Assembly (NCBI GenBank): GCA_021807595.1
Contig: JAKBCS010000007.1
Location: 1 to 62,909, forward strand
Direction of reading: 5' to 3'
From: Planctomycetota bacterium
GTDB lineage: Bacteria > Planctomycetota > Planctomycetia > Gemmatales > Gemmataceae
DNA length: 62,909 bases
The notes below the pieces were generated by a model. It was not told the origin of the DNA and searched no databases. It saw only the letters and a list, made by a program, of their open reading frames with translations. A program made the position numbers and the translations under genes. Numbering within the stretch: the first letter of the stretch is position 1; every line of letters starts with the position of its first letter. This document shows positions 7,896 through 17,665 of the stretch, in pieces.

Positions 7896-10800
7896 ATGAC
7901 CACGGCGTCGGATCACCATTGGGTTTCTCGCATCGTCGAAGTTTTCCTGCGCGGCAATCTCTCGGTCTTGATGATTATCGTTTCGATGATCGCCGGAGGC
8001 GTTGCGCTGTGGCTGACGCCGCGCCAGGAAGATCCGCAAATCGTCGTGCCCGTCGCCGACGTTTTGGTCCGCATGCCCGGCGCGAGTGCTGAAGAGGTGG
8101 AGAAGCTGGTTTCCACGAGGTTGGAGCGCTACCTCTATCAAATCGACGGTGTGGAATACGTTTATTCCATGTCGTTTCCCGGTCAGGCCATCGTCACGGT
8201 TCGTTTCTACGTCGGTAGAGACCGCGAGAAGAGTCTGGTCGATTTGTACAACAAGATCGCCATGAACACCGACATCGTGCCTCCGGGCGTGACGGGATGG
8301 GTGGTCAAGCCCGTGGAGATCGACGACGTACCAATCGTCAACGTGACGCTGTGGAGCGAGACTTCCAGCGATTTCGAGTTACGGCGCGTGGCCGAGCAGG
8401 TGGAATTAGCGTTGCAATCGGTTCCCGATACGTCTCGAACGGAGGTGGTGGGCGGGCGGGCGCGGCAAATCTCGCTCCATCTCGACGCCGAAAAAATGGC
8501 CGCACATCAAGTGACGGCCCTGGAAGTTTCCAAGGTTCTTCAGGGAGCAAACGCCAATCTCCCCGCCGGAGCTTTCAGCCGCGACAACCGCGACGCGGTC
8601 GTGGAGAGCGGACCCTATTTCAGAGATATAAGCGAGCTAGAGAATCTTGTTGTCGGCGTGTTTTCCGGTCGGCCCGTCTATTTGCGCGACGTGGCGACGA
8701 TCCGCGACGGTCCATCCGAGAGTACGAACTACACGAGAATCTTCTTCGGCGCGGAGGCGAACCGGCAGCGCGAGACTCCGGGTGAATCCGCGGATCGTCC
8801 CGCCGTGACGGTGGCGGTGGCCAAGCGGCGCGGCACCAATGCCGTGTGGGTGGCCGAGGGCATCGAGAAGAAACTGGACGAGTTGCGCCGCGATTTCATC
8901 CCCAGCGATATTCACCTCCTCACGTCGCGCAACTACGGTGAAACCGCGAACGAGAAGGTCAACGAACTGGTCCGCGAGTTGGGGCTGGCCGTACTCATCG
9001 TCGTCGGTCTGGTCGGACTGTCGCTGGGCTGGCGCGAATCGATCATCGTGGTGACGGCCGTGCCGCTGACCTTCGCTCTTACCTTGCTCGTCAACTATTT
9101 GGCCGGATACTCGATCAACCGAGTCACACTCTTCGCCCTGATTCTGTCGCTGGGACTGGTGGTCGATGATCCCATCGTGGATGTCGAAAATGTGTTCCGG
9201 CATCTGTTGATGGGCCACGAGTCGCCGCGCAAGGCCGTTCTCAACGCCGTCAACGAAGTGCGACCGCCCATCATCGTCGCCACGCTGGTCGTCATCATTT
9301 CCTTTTTACCGATGTATTTCATCACCGGGATGATGGGACCGTACATGCGTCCGATGGCCCTCAACGTGCCCGTGGCCATGCTGATGTCGATGGTCGTTTC
9401 CTTCACCATCACCCCCTGGCTGTCCTATCACGTCCTCAAGGGAGTTCGCGGACACGCCGAGACGCAATTTGTCCTCGAACGCACTTGGACTTATCGCATC
9501 TATCGCGCTCTGATCGACCCGTTCTTGAACCATCGCTGGCTGGCTTGGCTGCTCGTTTTCGGCATGATTGTGCTGCTGATTCTCTCGTCTCTACTCCCCT
9601 TGACGGGGCGAGTGCCCTTGAAGATGTTACCGTTCGACAACAAAAACGAATTTCAGATCGTCGTGGACATGCCGCGCGGCACCACCTTGGAGAGTACCGA
9701 CGCCACCCTGCGCGAGTTGGCGGCCTACGTTTGCCAAGCCACCGAAACGACGAACGTACTGACCTACGCCGGCATCGCTTCGCCGATCGATTTTAACGGC
9801 ATGGTCCGCCACTACTACTTGCGTCAACAGCCGCATCAGGGCGACATTCGCGTGATGTTGGCGTCCAAGGAAGACCGAACCCATCAGAGCCATCAGATTA
9901 CGCTTCGCTTGCGTCCGGGACTGGAACAGATTGCGCAGCGGCGTGGGGCGAATATCAAATTGGTCGAAATGCCTCCCGGCCCGCCCGTATTCGCCACACT
10001 GGTAGCCGAGGTCTATGGCGAAAGCGAACCGAGTTACGACAAGCTCGTCGCCGCCGCCAAGCATGTGCGCCGTTTGTTCGAGAGCGAAAAAGGGATCGTG
10101 GATGTCGATGATACGGTGGAGGCCGAACAGTCCAAGTATGAATTCGTCGTCGATAAGGAAAAAGCCTCGCTCAACGGCATCAGCGCGGAGACGATCGCGG
10201 CGACCATGCGAACGGCGCTGCAAGGGGAACGTCCGGGCGATTCCTCCTCCGGTGTTCTGCATCAACCGCAAGAGTTGAATCCGCTGAGCATTGTCCTTCG
10301 ATTTCCGCGGCCGCAACGCTCCACGCTCGTCGATCTGAACCGCATCAGCGTCAAAGGGGCGAACGGTCAACTCGTGCAACTCGGCGAGTTAGGACGATTC
10401 CGGCAAGGGTATCAAGACCACACGATCTACCACAAGAATCTACGCCGCGTGGTCTATGTTTTCGGCGACACGGCCGGGCTTCCGCCGCCGGAAGCCGTCC
10501 TCAGTCTCCAATCGCGCCTGGCCAAGGAGCCGCCCCCTGCCGGAACCCTCGTCGATTGGCGCGGCGAGGGGGAATGGAAAGTCACGCTCGATGTGTTCCG
10601 CGATCTCGGTCTGGCTTATGGCGGAGCGGTATTGGGCATTTACATTCTTCTGGTATGGCAGACCGGCAGCTACACCATGCCGCTTGTTCGCATGATCTCG
10701 ATCCCCCTGACGATCATCGGCATCATGCCCGGTTTCTGGTTGCTGAACGTGCTGTGGAATCGTCCCATCGGCGGCTACCCCGATCCGGTCTTCTTCACGG

Positions 10801-11150
10801 CCACGGCCATGATCGGCATGATCGCCTTGGCTGGCATCGCCGACCGTAACGCCATTTTGCTAATCGACTTCATCCACCATGTCCTCCAGCGCGGCGACGA
10901 TCTTCGCCGCGCCCTGATCGAGAGCGGCGCGGTGCGCTTTCGTCCTATCTTTCTGACGGCGGGCGCGGCCATGCTCGGCGCGTGGCCAATCACGCTCGAT
11001 CCGGTATTTTCGGGGCTCGCCTGGTCGTTGATATTCGGCCTCGTCGTATCGACGGCGTTCACACTGGTCCTGGTACCGGTGGTCTATTGGCTGCTCTACG
11101 AGCACGTTCCCGGCCACGGCATCGGCACCGAGGACGAGTCGGCGGAGTGA
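7896..11150 (+). CDS. RND-superfamily efflux pump permease (AcrB/HAE-like)
   Basis: A proton-driven inner-membrane transporter of 1084 aa, a normal length for the family. It shows a first TM near residue 25, a large periplasmic porter loop with the AEEVEKLVSTRLE signature, and a TM2-6 block with GLSLGWRESIIVVTAVPLTF. The proton-relay Asp pair is in LILSLGLVVDDPIVDVENVF, and a second loop and a second TM block contain MIALAGIADRNAILLIDFI. It has 12 predicted helices. It forms a tripartite pump with the adaptor and TolC-like genes just upstream. Substrate cannot be deduced; nothing nearby marks it as a metal pump. Confidence 0.94.
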   Translation: MTTASDHHWVSRIVEVFLRGNLSVLMIIVSMIAGGVALWLTPRQEDPQIVVPVADVLVRMPGASAEEVEKLVSTRLERYLYQIDGVEYVYSMSFPGQAIVTVRFYVGRDREKSLVDLYNKIAMNTDIVPPGVTGWVVKPVEIDDVPIVNVTLWSETSSDFELRRVAEQVELALQSVPDTSRTEVVGGRARQISLHLDAEKMAAHQVTALEVSKVLQGANANLPAGAFSRDNRDAVVESGPYFRDISELENLVVGVFSGRPVYLRDVATIRDGPSESTNYTRIFFGAEANRQRETPGESADRPAVTVAVAKRRGTNAVWVAEGIEKKLDELRRDFIPSDIHLLTSRNYGETANEKVNELVRELGLAVLIVVGLVGLSLGWRESIIVVTAVPLTFALTLLVNYLAGYSINRVTLFALILSLGLVVDDPIVDVENVFRHLLMGHESPRKAVLNAVNEVRPPIIVATLVVIISFLPMYFITGMMGPYMRPMALNVPVAMLMSMVVSFTITPWLSYHVLKGVRGHAETQFVLERTWTYRIYRALIDPFLNHRWLAWLLVFGMIVLLILSSLLPLTGRVPLKMLPFDNKNEFQIVVDMPRGTTLESTDATLRELAAYVCQATETTNVLTYAGIASPIDFNGMVRHYYLRQQPHQGDIRVMLASKEDRTHQSHQITLRLRPGLEQIAQRRGANIKLVEMPPGPPVFATLVAEVYGESEPSYDKLVAAAKHVRRLFESEKGIVDVDDTVEAEQSKYEFVVDKEKASLNGISAETIAATMRTALQGERPGDSSSGVLHQPQELNPLSIVLRFPRPQRSTLVDLNRISVKGANGQLVQLGELGRFRQGYQDHTIYHKNLRRVVYVFGDTAGLPPPEAVLSLQSRLAKEPPPAGTLVDWRGEGEWKVTLDVFRDLGLAYGGAVLGIYILLVWQTGSYTMPLVRMISIPLTIIGIMPGFWLLNVLWNRPIGGYPDPVFFTATAMIGMIALAGIADRNAILLIDFIHHVLQRGDDLRRALIESGAVRFRPIFLTAGAAMLGAWPITLDPVFSGLAWSLIFGLVVSTAFTLVLVPVVYWLLYEHVPGHGIGTEDESAE

Positions 11151-11301
11151 TGGACCTCTCCGCGATCTCTCCTCGCTCTCATACGGGCGCGAGGATGCCG
11201 GATACAAAGCCGAAAAATGCAAAGCGCCCTTGCCTCTCGCCTTCCCGCGCCGCAACATGGCACGAACGGCCCGTTCAACCCCTGCGACTGGCGAGGACAT
11301 C

Positions 11302-12165
11302 ATGCGACTGGCAACCATCCAAACACCCTCTGGCCCACGAGCCGCCCTGCTTCAGGGCGAGCAATATATCGACCTGCACGCATCGCGGCCGGATTTGCCC
11401 TTCAGCGTCAAGGAACTGCTCGGCGGCGGCGCGAACATGCTCCGCCGCGCCGCCGAGGCCGCAGCGCGGCCCGACGCCGTGCGCTATCCGGCGGCGTCCG
11501 TAAAGCTGTTAGCGCCGATTCCCGATCCACAAAAGGTAATTTGTATCGGCTTGAATTACCGCGACCATGCGGCCGAGAGCGGCGTGCCGATCCCCAAGGA
11601 GCCGGTGGTATTCAGCAAGTTTGCTACGGCCCTGATCGGCCCCGGCGAGGCGATCCATCTGCCTTCCGTGAGCAATCAGGTCGATTATGAGGCCGAACTG
11701 GTTCTGGTCGTCGGCAAGAAGGGGAGAAACATACCCGTCGCCGAAGCCAACGATTATTTGGCGGGATGTACCGTCGGTCACGATGTCTCGGCCCGCGATT
11801 GGCAGCTGCACAAGGACGGCAAACAGTGGTTGGCCGGGAAAACTTTCGACACCTTCGCGCCGATTGGCCCCACGCTCGTCACCCTCGACGAGATCGGCGA
11901 TCCGCACAACCTGTCCATTCGCTTGCGGCTGAATGGGCAGACCATGCAGGACAGCAATACGCGGCAGATGATCTTCCATGCCGCCGATCTGATCGCCTAT
12001 CTCTCGCAAGTGGTGACGTTAGAACCCGGCGATCTAATTTTCACAGGCACACCTCCCGGCGTCGGCAATGCGCGAAAGCCGCAGGTCTTTCTCAAGCACG
12101 GCGACGTCGTAGAGGTCGAGATCGACAAATTGGGCGTGTTGCGCAACCCCGTGGTGCAAGATTGA
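11302..12165 (+). CDS. Fumarylacetoacetate hydrolase (FAH) family protein
   Basis: A protein of 287 aa with the C-terminal FAH fold: KVICIGLNYRDHAAESG, PVVFSKFATALIGPGEAI, then the metal-binding DYEAELVLVVGK and later LIFTGTPPGVG. Family members hydrolyse or decarboxylate acylpyruvates and related beta-diketo acids; the exact substrate is unknown. GCGAGGACATC precedes the ATG at 11302, giving a first segment MRLATIQTPSGPRAALL typical of the family. It lies about 150 bp after the RND gene on the same strand; a functional link is not evident. It runs towards the convergent hydrolase gene with only 21 bp between stops. Confidence 0.92.
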   Translation: MRLATIQTPSGPRAALLQGEQYIDLHASRPDLPFSVKELLGGGANMLRRAAEAAARPDAVRYPAASVKLLAPIPDPQKVICIGLNYRDHAAESGVPIPKEPVVFSKFATALIGPGEAIHLPSVSNQVDYEAELVLVVGKKGRNIPVAEANDYLAGCTVGHDVSARDWQLHKDGKQWLAGKTFDTFAPIGPTLVTLDEIGDPHNLSIRLRLNGQTMQDSNTRQMIFHAADLIAYLSQVVTLEPGDLIFTGTPPGVGNARKPQVFLKHGDVVEVEIDKLGVLRNPVVQD

Positions 12166-12186
12166 GCGACCGTCTCCGAACGACGC

Positions 12187-13062
12187 TCACGGCAGCCGCG
12201 AAAACGGGATACGTTGGGCGGCACGGCGGCGTGCCGGCCGCGCCGTCTCAGGTGCTGCCGGCTCCGTCGCGGCGCTGCGAGGATTGAGAAAAGCCCATTC
12301 GGAAGACATCTCCGAACTCATTTGTTGCCTCTGCTGCGAACTCACGCGGCGCGGTTGCGGGATTTCCTCCTCCCATTCCGGAGAAAGCGGAGGCGATCGA
12401 TCCGAAAAGGGCACGCGCGCGGCGACCGCGGATAACTCGCGCGCCAACATCTCGCGCGTGCGCGGATGCGTCGGAGAACCAAAGTGCAACACATTGTCGT
12501 ACTGGACGTTGTCCGCGCGATCGAGTTGCGCCCCATTCCAGATGCAGCCCACCGCCAAGATGTTGACGATGTGCAAGACGTTGTCCGGCTGGGTTTCGGG
12601 CTTGTTTTCGAGCGTATTCCCGCCCAAGTAGACCAACAAATCGACCGCGATGCCGTCGTCCTTGACCGCGTTCGCCACGGAGCGAACCAAATTGGCCCCG
12701 AAACTGAAGCCAATTAGCACAAAGCGCGCCTGCGGATCGCTTTTGTGGATTCGCCGCATCTCATTCTTAAATTCCCAGACGTGGAAAAGTTGGCCGTAGT
12801 GCGTCTTCAAATAGCCAAGTTTTTGGATGTATTCCGTCAGGCCGTTCATGTTGGCTAGGTCGAACGGATCCATGCCGTGAACGAGGAAGACATGGACGCG
12901 GTTGCGGCTGGGTTCGGGGACGGTCTCGCCCAGGGCCATTTGCTCCTTGGACGGAACATCCAGCGAATGCACGAAACTGAGGCATCCCTGCCCCGCGGTC
13001 AAGCTCAGCGCGGCAAGCATACCCACCCCCAACCGGCGCAGCCAACTTCCCCAGTGCGTCAT
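12187..13062 (-). CDS. Predicted exported alpha/beta-hydrolase-fold protein
   Basis: A protein of 291 aa. The N-terminus (WLRRLGVGMLAALSLTAGQG followed by Cys) is a signal peptide, possibly for a lipoprotein, although GQGC is a weak lipobox. The body has a hydrolase-like VHVFLVHGMDPFD strand and a nucleophile elbow VLIGFSFGANLV (GxSxG). A catalytic Asp may lie in the DLLVYLGG region and His in DNVLHFGSPTHP. The C-terminus is a basic, disordered tail. Substrate is unknown. AAGGACAACGCGGAC precedes the chosen ATG; a 37-residue longer frame is less likely because it would place the signal peptide internally. Confidence 0.7.
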   Translation of the reverse strand: MTHWGSWLRRLGVGMLAALSLTAGQGCLSFVHSLDVPSKEQMALGETVPEPSRNRVHVFLVHGMDPFDLANMNGLTEYIQKLGYLKTHYGQLFHVWEFKNEMRRIHKSDPQARFVLIGFSFGANLVRSVANAVKDDGIAVDLLVYLGGNTLENKPETQPDNVLHIVNILAVGCIWNGAQLDRADNVQYDNVLHFGSPTHPRTREMLARELSAVAARVPFSDRSPPLSPEWEEEIPQPRRVSSQQRQQMSSEMSSEWAFLNPRSAATEPAAPETARPARRRAAQRIPFSRLP

Positions 13063-13564
13063 GTCCGCGTTGTCCTTCCTTGGTGTGCGGCAGAGTGATA
13101 CACGACAAGGAGGCTCCTTCCACCTTGCCGCCCTTTGACCGTCCTGCTGATCTTCACTCCTTTTCGACGGCAATCACAGCTTGCCTACACGCCAACAACG
13201 CGGGTGGTTCTCTATCTGACCTAGACGGTTCGGCGCATGACGAGAATAAGTGAGAAAGCGATACGAACGGAACGCGTGCCTGGGAGGTTGGCATCGATTG
13301 CAACGGTTAATTGATTGTGAGGAAGTGTTCTCCTCGTTCCCAGGCTGCGTGTGGGAACGCGCGTCTGGACGCTCCGCGTCTCGTCTCTGGCGTCCCGTGG
13401 GTCACGCCGCGGAGCGGCGAGCTTGCGTTCCCACGCGGGTGCGTGGAAACGAAGGAGAGCATGGTGGGTCACGCTGCGCTTCGACCCACCCCACCGAACG
13501 TCTTCCCTCGTCCCAACGTCCCTCTTCGGTAGTGCCGACGGAGAGGGGCCGATCGCATCGGCTC
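13063..13564. other. Intergenic spacer with several palindromes, no gene seen
   Basis: No convincing coding frame is visible; the open frames here read through palindromes. Those seen include CGTTCCCACGC-GGGT-GCGTGGAAACG at 13425-13451, which matches the hairpin at 55475-55506. A GGTGGGTC/GACCCACC pair lies near 13464-13492, and a degenerate TTCCCAGGCTGCGTGTGGGAAC copy near 13337. These look like dispersed short repeats that may act as transcript ends for the Hsp70 gene upstream on the minus strand. Confidence 0.6.
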
Positions 13565-16411
13565 TCACGAATCGGATGGTACCAGTCGCAAACCGATGGG
13601 TAGCGAATCGCCGAGCAGCTGGCCCTGTTCTTCTTGTTCCAGTTCCGATACTTCTTCGACCATGCGGACCCAATGACCGGGGATGGAAAGGCCGCGCAGA
13701 ACGCGCAAGACGTTCTCTCGATGACCGTCCTCAATGTCGAGCGCGCGTTGGCCTGTGCGGCGGGCGAGTTGGGACAGACAAAACGCCCAGGCCAGACGTT
13801 CGCTTTGATTGCTCGGCTCGAACGGCGCGGTGGCCTCCAGCCATTTTTCGACGATTTGATGGTGGACGACGGCGTTGAGCGGGCCGTATATCAGTGAGCG
13901 CGCTCCCAGGCGAGTCAGTGCCCAGAAGCCGTAGGTCGGTACCGGACTTCGGCGCAGCGATTTCAGGAGCGCCGCTCCCAGTACTTCTTTGTGTTTCACC
14001 TCCAGGCGTTCAAACGAGGCGGCGGCGCGCCACATTTCGGCCAATTCGTTGGTACCGGGCTTGGCGACTACCTTGCCCTTGGCCGGAAGCAATACCGGAC
14101 GCAAACGGTCGTACAATGCCTGTTGTAGCGTCGAATGCAAGCCGCCGGATACGCGCCGCCACATGATCCATGCGTCCGCACCTCCACTCTCTGCCCCGGA
14201 ACGAGCGGTCGTCGGGCCGGAGCGCGCGGGTACGGCCATCGTCTTCCACAGTTGTTCGATACGAAATTTGTCGAGCGGGTCGCCGAAACCGGGACGGAGA
14301 CAGTAGCCGACGAGGTTGAACCATCGGCTCAGATGCGAAGGAGAACGACGGCGCTGATCCGCCCCCTCGGCTAAGAATTCCCAGAGTCGGCGACACAATC
14401 CGGTCGGCCAAGAGTGGCGTGGGGCATCGAGAGCCGATTCGAGCGCTTTCGTCAACTCTTGAGGTGTCAAGTCATTGTCACTCGGCGCGGCGGAGTAGAC
14501 GGAACGAATGCACTTGGCGGCCTCTTGTACCTGCGATTCGGGCCACACATCGGTGACTCGCTGCTCCTGCGCTGTTTCGTCTTTCTGGGATTCGCGGCTC
14601 GGCGGTTCCTGAATCAGATCGCGGACGTTGAACTCCAATCGCCAACGGTTCTGGCCGTCGCGCGCCACACAGAATAGTTCCAGCGTGCCGATGGCCGTCG
14701 ATCGCGCCGCCAGGGTGACGGGTACCGATTTTGTGCCGCTGCGCTTGCCGCCGCGCAGCACGGTATGCAGCGGCGGCATCTGCAACAACTGTTCGGGAGA
14801 CACCGTCAACAAATCGCCGGGCTTGTCGTCGCCGCGCACCGTCGAAGTGTACAGCGGGAACATCACCGGCTGTCCCAGAGACAATTCAAGTTCTGGTTTG
14901 TCTAAAATAAGATCTTGGCCTTCTTCCAAGTGTTGGGGCACGACGCAAACGACGGTGACATCCTTGTCTTCCTCGGCGGCGTTTCGGGCCTGTTCGATGC
15001 CGATGTAGTAGGAGCGGGCAATGCCGCCGCCGATACGGCGTCCGCCGGTGTGGCGGAGCCAGGCATAGTACGCCGCCCCCCAGGCGACGGCGAGATCCAA
15101 CGAGGGATTGGTCAACACGAGCGGCTGCCACGGTTGCCCCGGCTTTTCGTACCAATGGCGCAGCACGTCGACCACGCGCTCGCGCAGTGCAGCCGGTTGG
15201 AACACGCCGCCATTGAAGAGGATCGCCGACACGGGCGTACTCTCCGCCGCTCCGGTTTGATGTTTCAGAAACGAGGCGAGGTGGCGCGTGATGGCCGGAT
15301 CGCTGACGTAGGGCAGTCCCATCTCGTGCAGGCCGGAGCGCGCGCCGCGCTGCGGCAGTTCATCGCTCGCAACCAAGGGGAAGAAGCCGTCGAGAATCAC
15401 CTGCCGCACGTCTACGGGTGTCAGCGGCGCGTGAAGCGTTCCACCGATGACGGCGCGTCCGCGACCGATGACGGTGACGGTATGGCTGGCCGGGGGATTG
15501 GGACTCAGCAAGGCTTCCTTGGCGGCACGGCAGGCTTGCGTCAGCAATCCGTACTGCACGGCGTCGAGTCGTCCCGCGCCGGCCAGTTTGCCTTCGACGG
15601 ATTTGGCCAATGCCAGATCCATATTGTCGCCGCCCAACAAGAGGTGATCGCCGACGGCTCGACGCACGAAGCCTAATTCGCCTTGGTGTTCTACTGCTTC
15701 GATCAGGCTGAAATCGCTGGTGCCGCCGCCCACATCCGCTACCAAGCAACGCATGCCCGGCTTTAGCGCCGCCGCCTCTTTGACTGAGTGCGTCGCCTGC
15801 CAACAATAGAACGCCGCTTGCGGTTCCTCCAACAGAATCGCACCTTCCAACCCCGCCGTGCGCGCCGCCTCGACGGTCAGATTGCGGGCCACATCGTCGA
15901 ACGAAGCCGGCACGGTCAGCACGACGGTCTGTTTCTCCAAGCGATCGTCCGGTCGATCCTTGGCCATTTTGTGATTCCAGCTTTCCACCATGTGGCGCAG
16001 GTAGCGGGCGGACGCCTCAATGGGCGAGATGCGCGGCACGTCCGGGGGCGCGGCCCAGGGTAGCAGGCCGGCCGAGCGATCGACGCCGCCGTGACACAGC
16101 CAAGACTTGGCCGAACTGACCAACCGTCCCGGCACTTTGCCCCCGTGGTTGCGCGCAAACTCTCCCGCCGCGTAGGTGCGCTGCGCATCCCAGGGCAGCG
16201 CCGTCGCTCCGGGGGGCAGATCGTGCTGCCCCGGCAAATACAAAAACGACGGTAATAACGGCCGATCCTTGATCTCGCCCACCTCGGTCAATTGCGGGAT
16301 GGCGAACGAGCGAATGTCCAAACGCTCGCCGCGGCGCGGATGCTGCAAATCGACGTATGCCAGCGCGCTGTTGGTCGTGCCCAGGTCGATGCCAATGAGA
16401 TAGCGTGCCAT
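13565..16411 (-). CDS. Hsp70-family protein with C-terminal DUF3731 domain
   Basis: A protein of 948 aa, much longer than DnaK (about 640). The N-terminal ATPase domain has YLIGIDLGTTNSALAYVD, the phosphate-2 loop VADVGGGTSDFSLIEAVEH and the adenosine loop AILFNGGVFQPAALRERV. A short beta-sandwich-like segment follows, and the last 350 residues are a helical DUF3731 region (RRLWEFLAEGADQRRRSPSH, AWAFCLSQLARRTGQ). Such proteins are stand-alone chaperone-like ATPases without DnaJ/GrpE neighbours; their clients are unknown. No co-chaperone gene lies nearby here. The first ATG has no strong ribosome site, but translation from it starts exactly at the Hsp70 fold. Confidence 0.93.
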   Translation of the reverse strand: MARYLIGIDLGTTNSALAYVDLQHPRRGERLDIRSFAIPQLTEVGEIKDRPLLPSFLYLPGQHDLPPGATALPWDAQRTYAAGEFARNHGGKVPGRLVSSAKSWLCHGGVDRSAGLLPWAAPPDVPRISPIEASARYLRHMVESWNHKMAKDRPDDRLEKQTVVLTVPASFDDVARNLTVEAARTAGLEGAILLEEPQAAFYCWQATHSVKEAAALKPGMRCLVADVGGGTSDFSLIEAVEHQGELGFVRRAVGDHLLLGGDNMDLALAKSVEGKLAGAGRLDAVQYGLLTQACRAAKEALLSPNPPASHTVTVIGRGRAVIGGTLHAPLTPVDVRQVILDGFFPLVASDELPQRGARSGLHEMGLPYVSDPAITRHLASFLKHQTGAAESTPVSAILFNGGVFQPAALRERVVDVLRHWYEKPGQPWQPLVLTNPSLDLAVAWGAAYYAWLRHTGGRRIGGGIARSYYIGIEQARNAAEEDKDVTVVCVVPQHLEEGQDLILDKPELELSLGQPVMFPLYTSTVRGDDKPGDLLTVSPEQLLQMPPLHTVLRGGKRSGTKSVPVTLAARSTAIGTLELFCVARDGQNRWRLEFNVRDLIQEPPSRESQKDETAQEQRVTDVWPESQVQEAAKCIRSVYSAAPSDNDLTPQELTKALESALDAPRHSWPTGLCRRLWEFLAEGADQRRRSPSHLSRWFNLVGYCLRPGFGDPLDKFRIEQLWKTMAVPARSGPTTARSGAESGGADAWIMWRRVSGGLHSTLQQALYDRLRPVLLPAKGKVVAKPGTNELAEMWRAAASFERLEVKHKEVLGAALLKSLRRSPVPTYGFWALTRLGARSLIYGPLNAVVHHQIVEKWLEATAPFEPSNQSERLAWAFCLSQLARRTGQRALDIEDGHRENVLRVLRGLSIPGHWVRMVEEVSELEQEEQGQLLGDSLPIGLRLVPSDS

Positions 16412-17081
16412 GTGTCTTCTGAGTCTGATCCAGGTTTCGGAGGCCTCAATTTCCTCTCGTCATCATACGATCTTGCCGCGATGCGACGCCAGATAAGGCC
16501 GCAAGAGTGTTTCTGTGTCCCCGAACATCCAATCCCACAAGGTTCTCCCAGCGGCGAGCCAATGGTGGCCGCGGCCGCCTGGTTCTTCTGCGGCGAGGCC
16601 ACTCAGCGGCCGCTTCACGCTGGACGGTGCGGTCGCGATGGCGGCCCCTTCTAAGGGGAGAGCCGACGCCTTAGAGCGAGCGAGTACCCGAGGCCATTCC
16701 AGGCCTGGCTGTCAGCCCTCGGTTTACTCTTCGTTCTCGCGGGCATGATCTTCGCCTAGCGGTGTGGGCGGACGCTTGGGCGGTCGAATGCAGCGACGAA
16801 TTGCGGAAGGCGAGCGCGGCGAATCGGCTTAAAGCATCCTGAGTGCAGCCAAGGCAGTTCATGCCGCAGAGTTTGTGCCCCCAAAACGTAGGGAATGCGA
16901 CTCGATTGCCGCCCGATGTACCGCAAGCTATTTTTCTCTGTGGGAGTTGGGCGCGAAGCTCATGCACCAAGTTCTACTCCCCCGTGCCGGTCGCCGACGG
17001 TGGACACGATTCCCGCCCGGACGGCACGAGAGCTAGACCACGATTCGTTTCGGCCCCAAAACCAGTGCCCGACGGTGCATC
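16412..17081. other. Long spacer without a recognisable gene
   Basis: This 670-bp stretch carries only short frames on both strands with no family resemblance, no ribosome site and inconsistent codon use. The minus-strand frame at about 16671-16970 (rich in Arg, Ser, Cys) was considered but has no supporting signal. It may contain decayed coding DNA and presumably holds the promoter for the 17082 gene and, on the other strand, for the Hsp70 gene. Confidence 0.5.
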
Positions 17082-17498
17082 ATGCATCCACATGAGGAAG
17101 CGACGATCCGGGCGTTCATAAGTCCGCCTCGACGGACACGATGGCTCGAATCGTTGGCGTCTGCCAAGCGACGAAGGCGAATCCTCGACCGGCTCAACCA
17201 CGGTAGGGACATCGACGAGCGCTACGCAACGCCGTTGGCATCGAATGCCGATATACTGGCTCTATTGAAAGCTCACGGTGCTTCGACGACCTGCTATGTC
17301 CTCTCGGACGCGGCGGCCTTGGACGGACGGGTGTTGTCGCTCGTGGAGGCGGTAGACCAGGCAGTGTGGAGCGGCTGCGGCACCATTATCAGTTGCTTGC
17401 CTGGGCGGTTGGCTTACTATTACGATGAATGCGGCGAACGACGGATGTTATTGGAGCGAAAAGCCGAACCCGTCGCTGGTGCGATTCGTCGCATCTGA
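17082..17498 (+). CDS. Conserved hypothetical protein (planctomycete-type)
   Basis: A protein of 138 aa beginning MHPHEEATIRAFI. It has a basic segment (SAKRRRRILDRLNHGRDIDE), then a mixed alpha/beta region with TTCYVLSDAAALDGRVLSL and GCGTIISCLPGRLAYYYDEC, and ends in LERK. No signal peptide or TM helix is visible, so it is probably cytoplasmic. I believe similar proteins occur in other planctomycetes but know no function. Codon use and the coherent fold-like pattern argue that it is real. It stands alone, upstream of the PSD1 gene on the same strand. Confidence 0.65.
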   Translation: MHPHEEATIRAFISPPRRTRWLESLASAKRRRRILDRLNHGRDIDERYATPLASNADILALLKAHGASTTCYVLSDAAALDGRVLSLVEAVDQAVWSGCGTIISCLPGRLAYYYDECGERRMLLERKAEPVAGAIRRI

Positions 17499-17665
17499 AT
17501 GATCTGTAACGCATTGCGGCACGGAGGCACCTTGACGTCACCTGCTGTCCCGTCCGCGGTCTGCCGCGGCGAGAAGGAGAGGATCGGACACCAGAGGAGT
17601 ACGACGTGCGCCGGCGCTGTTGCGATAGGAGTTGTCTGCGACAATTCGCTCGATGGAGCAGTGTC

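Noticed and set aside
13250-13603. Plus-strand frame in the spacer beside the Hsp70 gene
   Set aside because: It reads through palindromic repeats and overlaps the Hsp70 end.
16671-16970. Minus-strand frame of 99 codons in the 16.4-17.1 kb spacer
   Set aside because: No ribosome site, no family resemblance, odd amino-acid composition.
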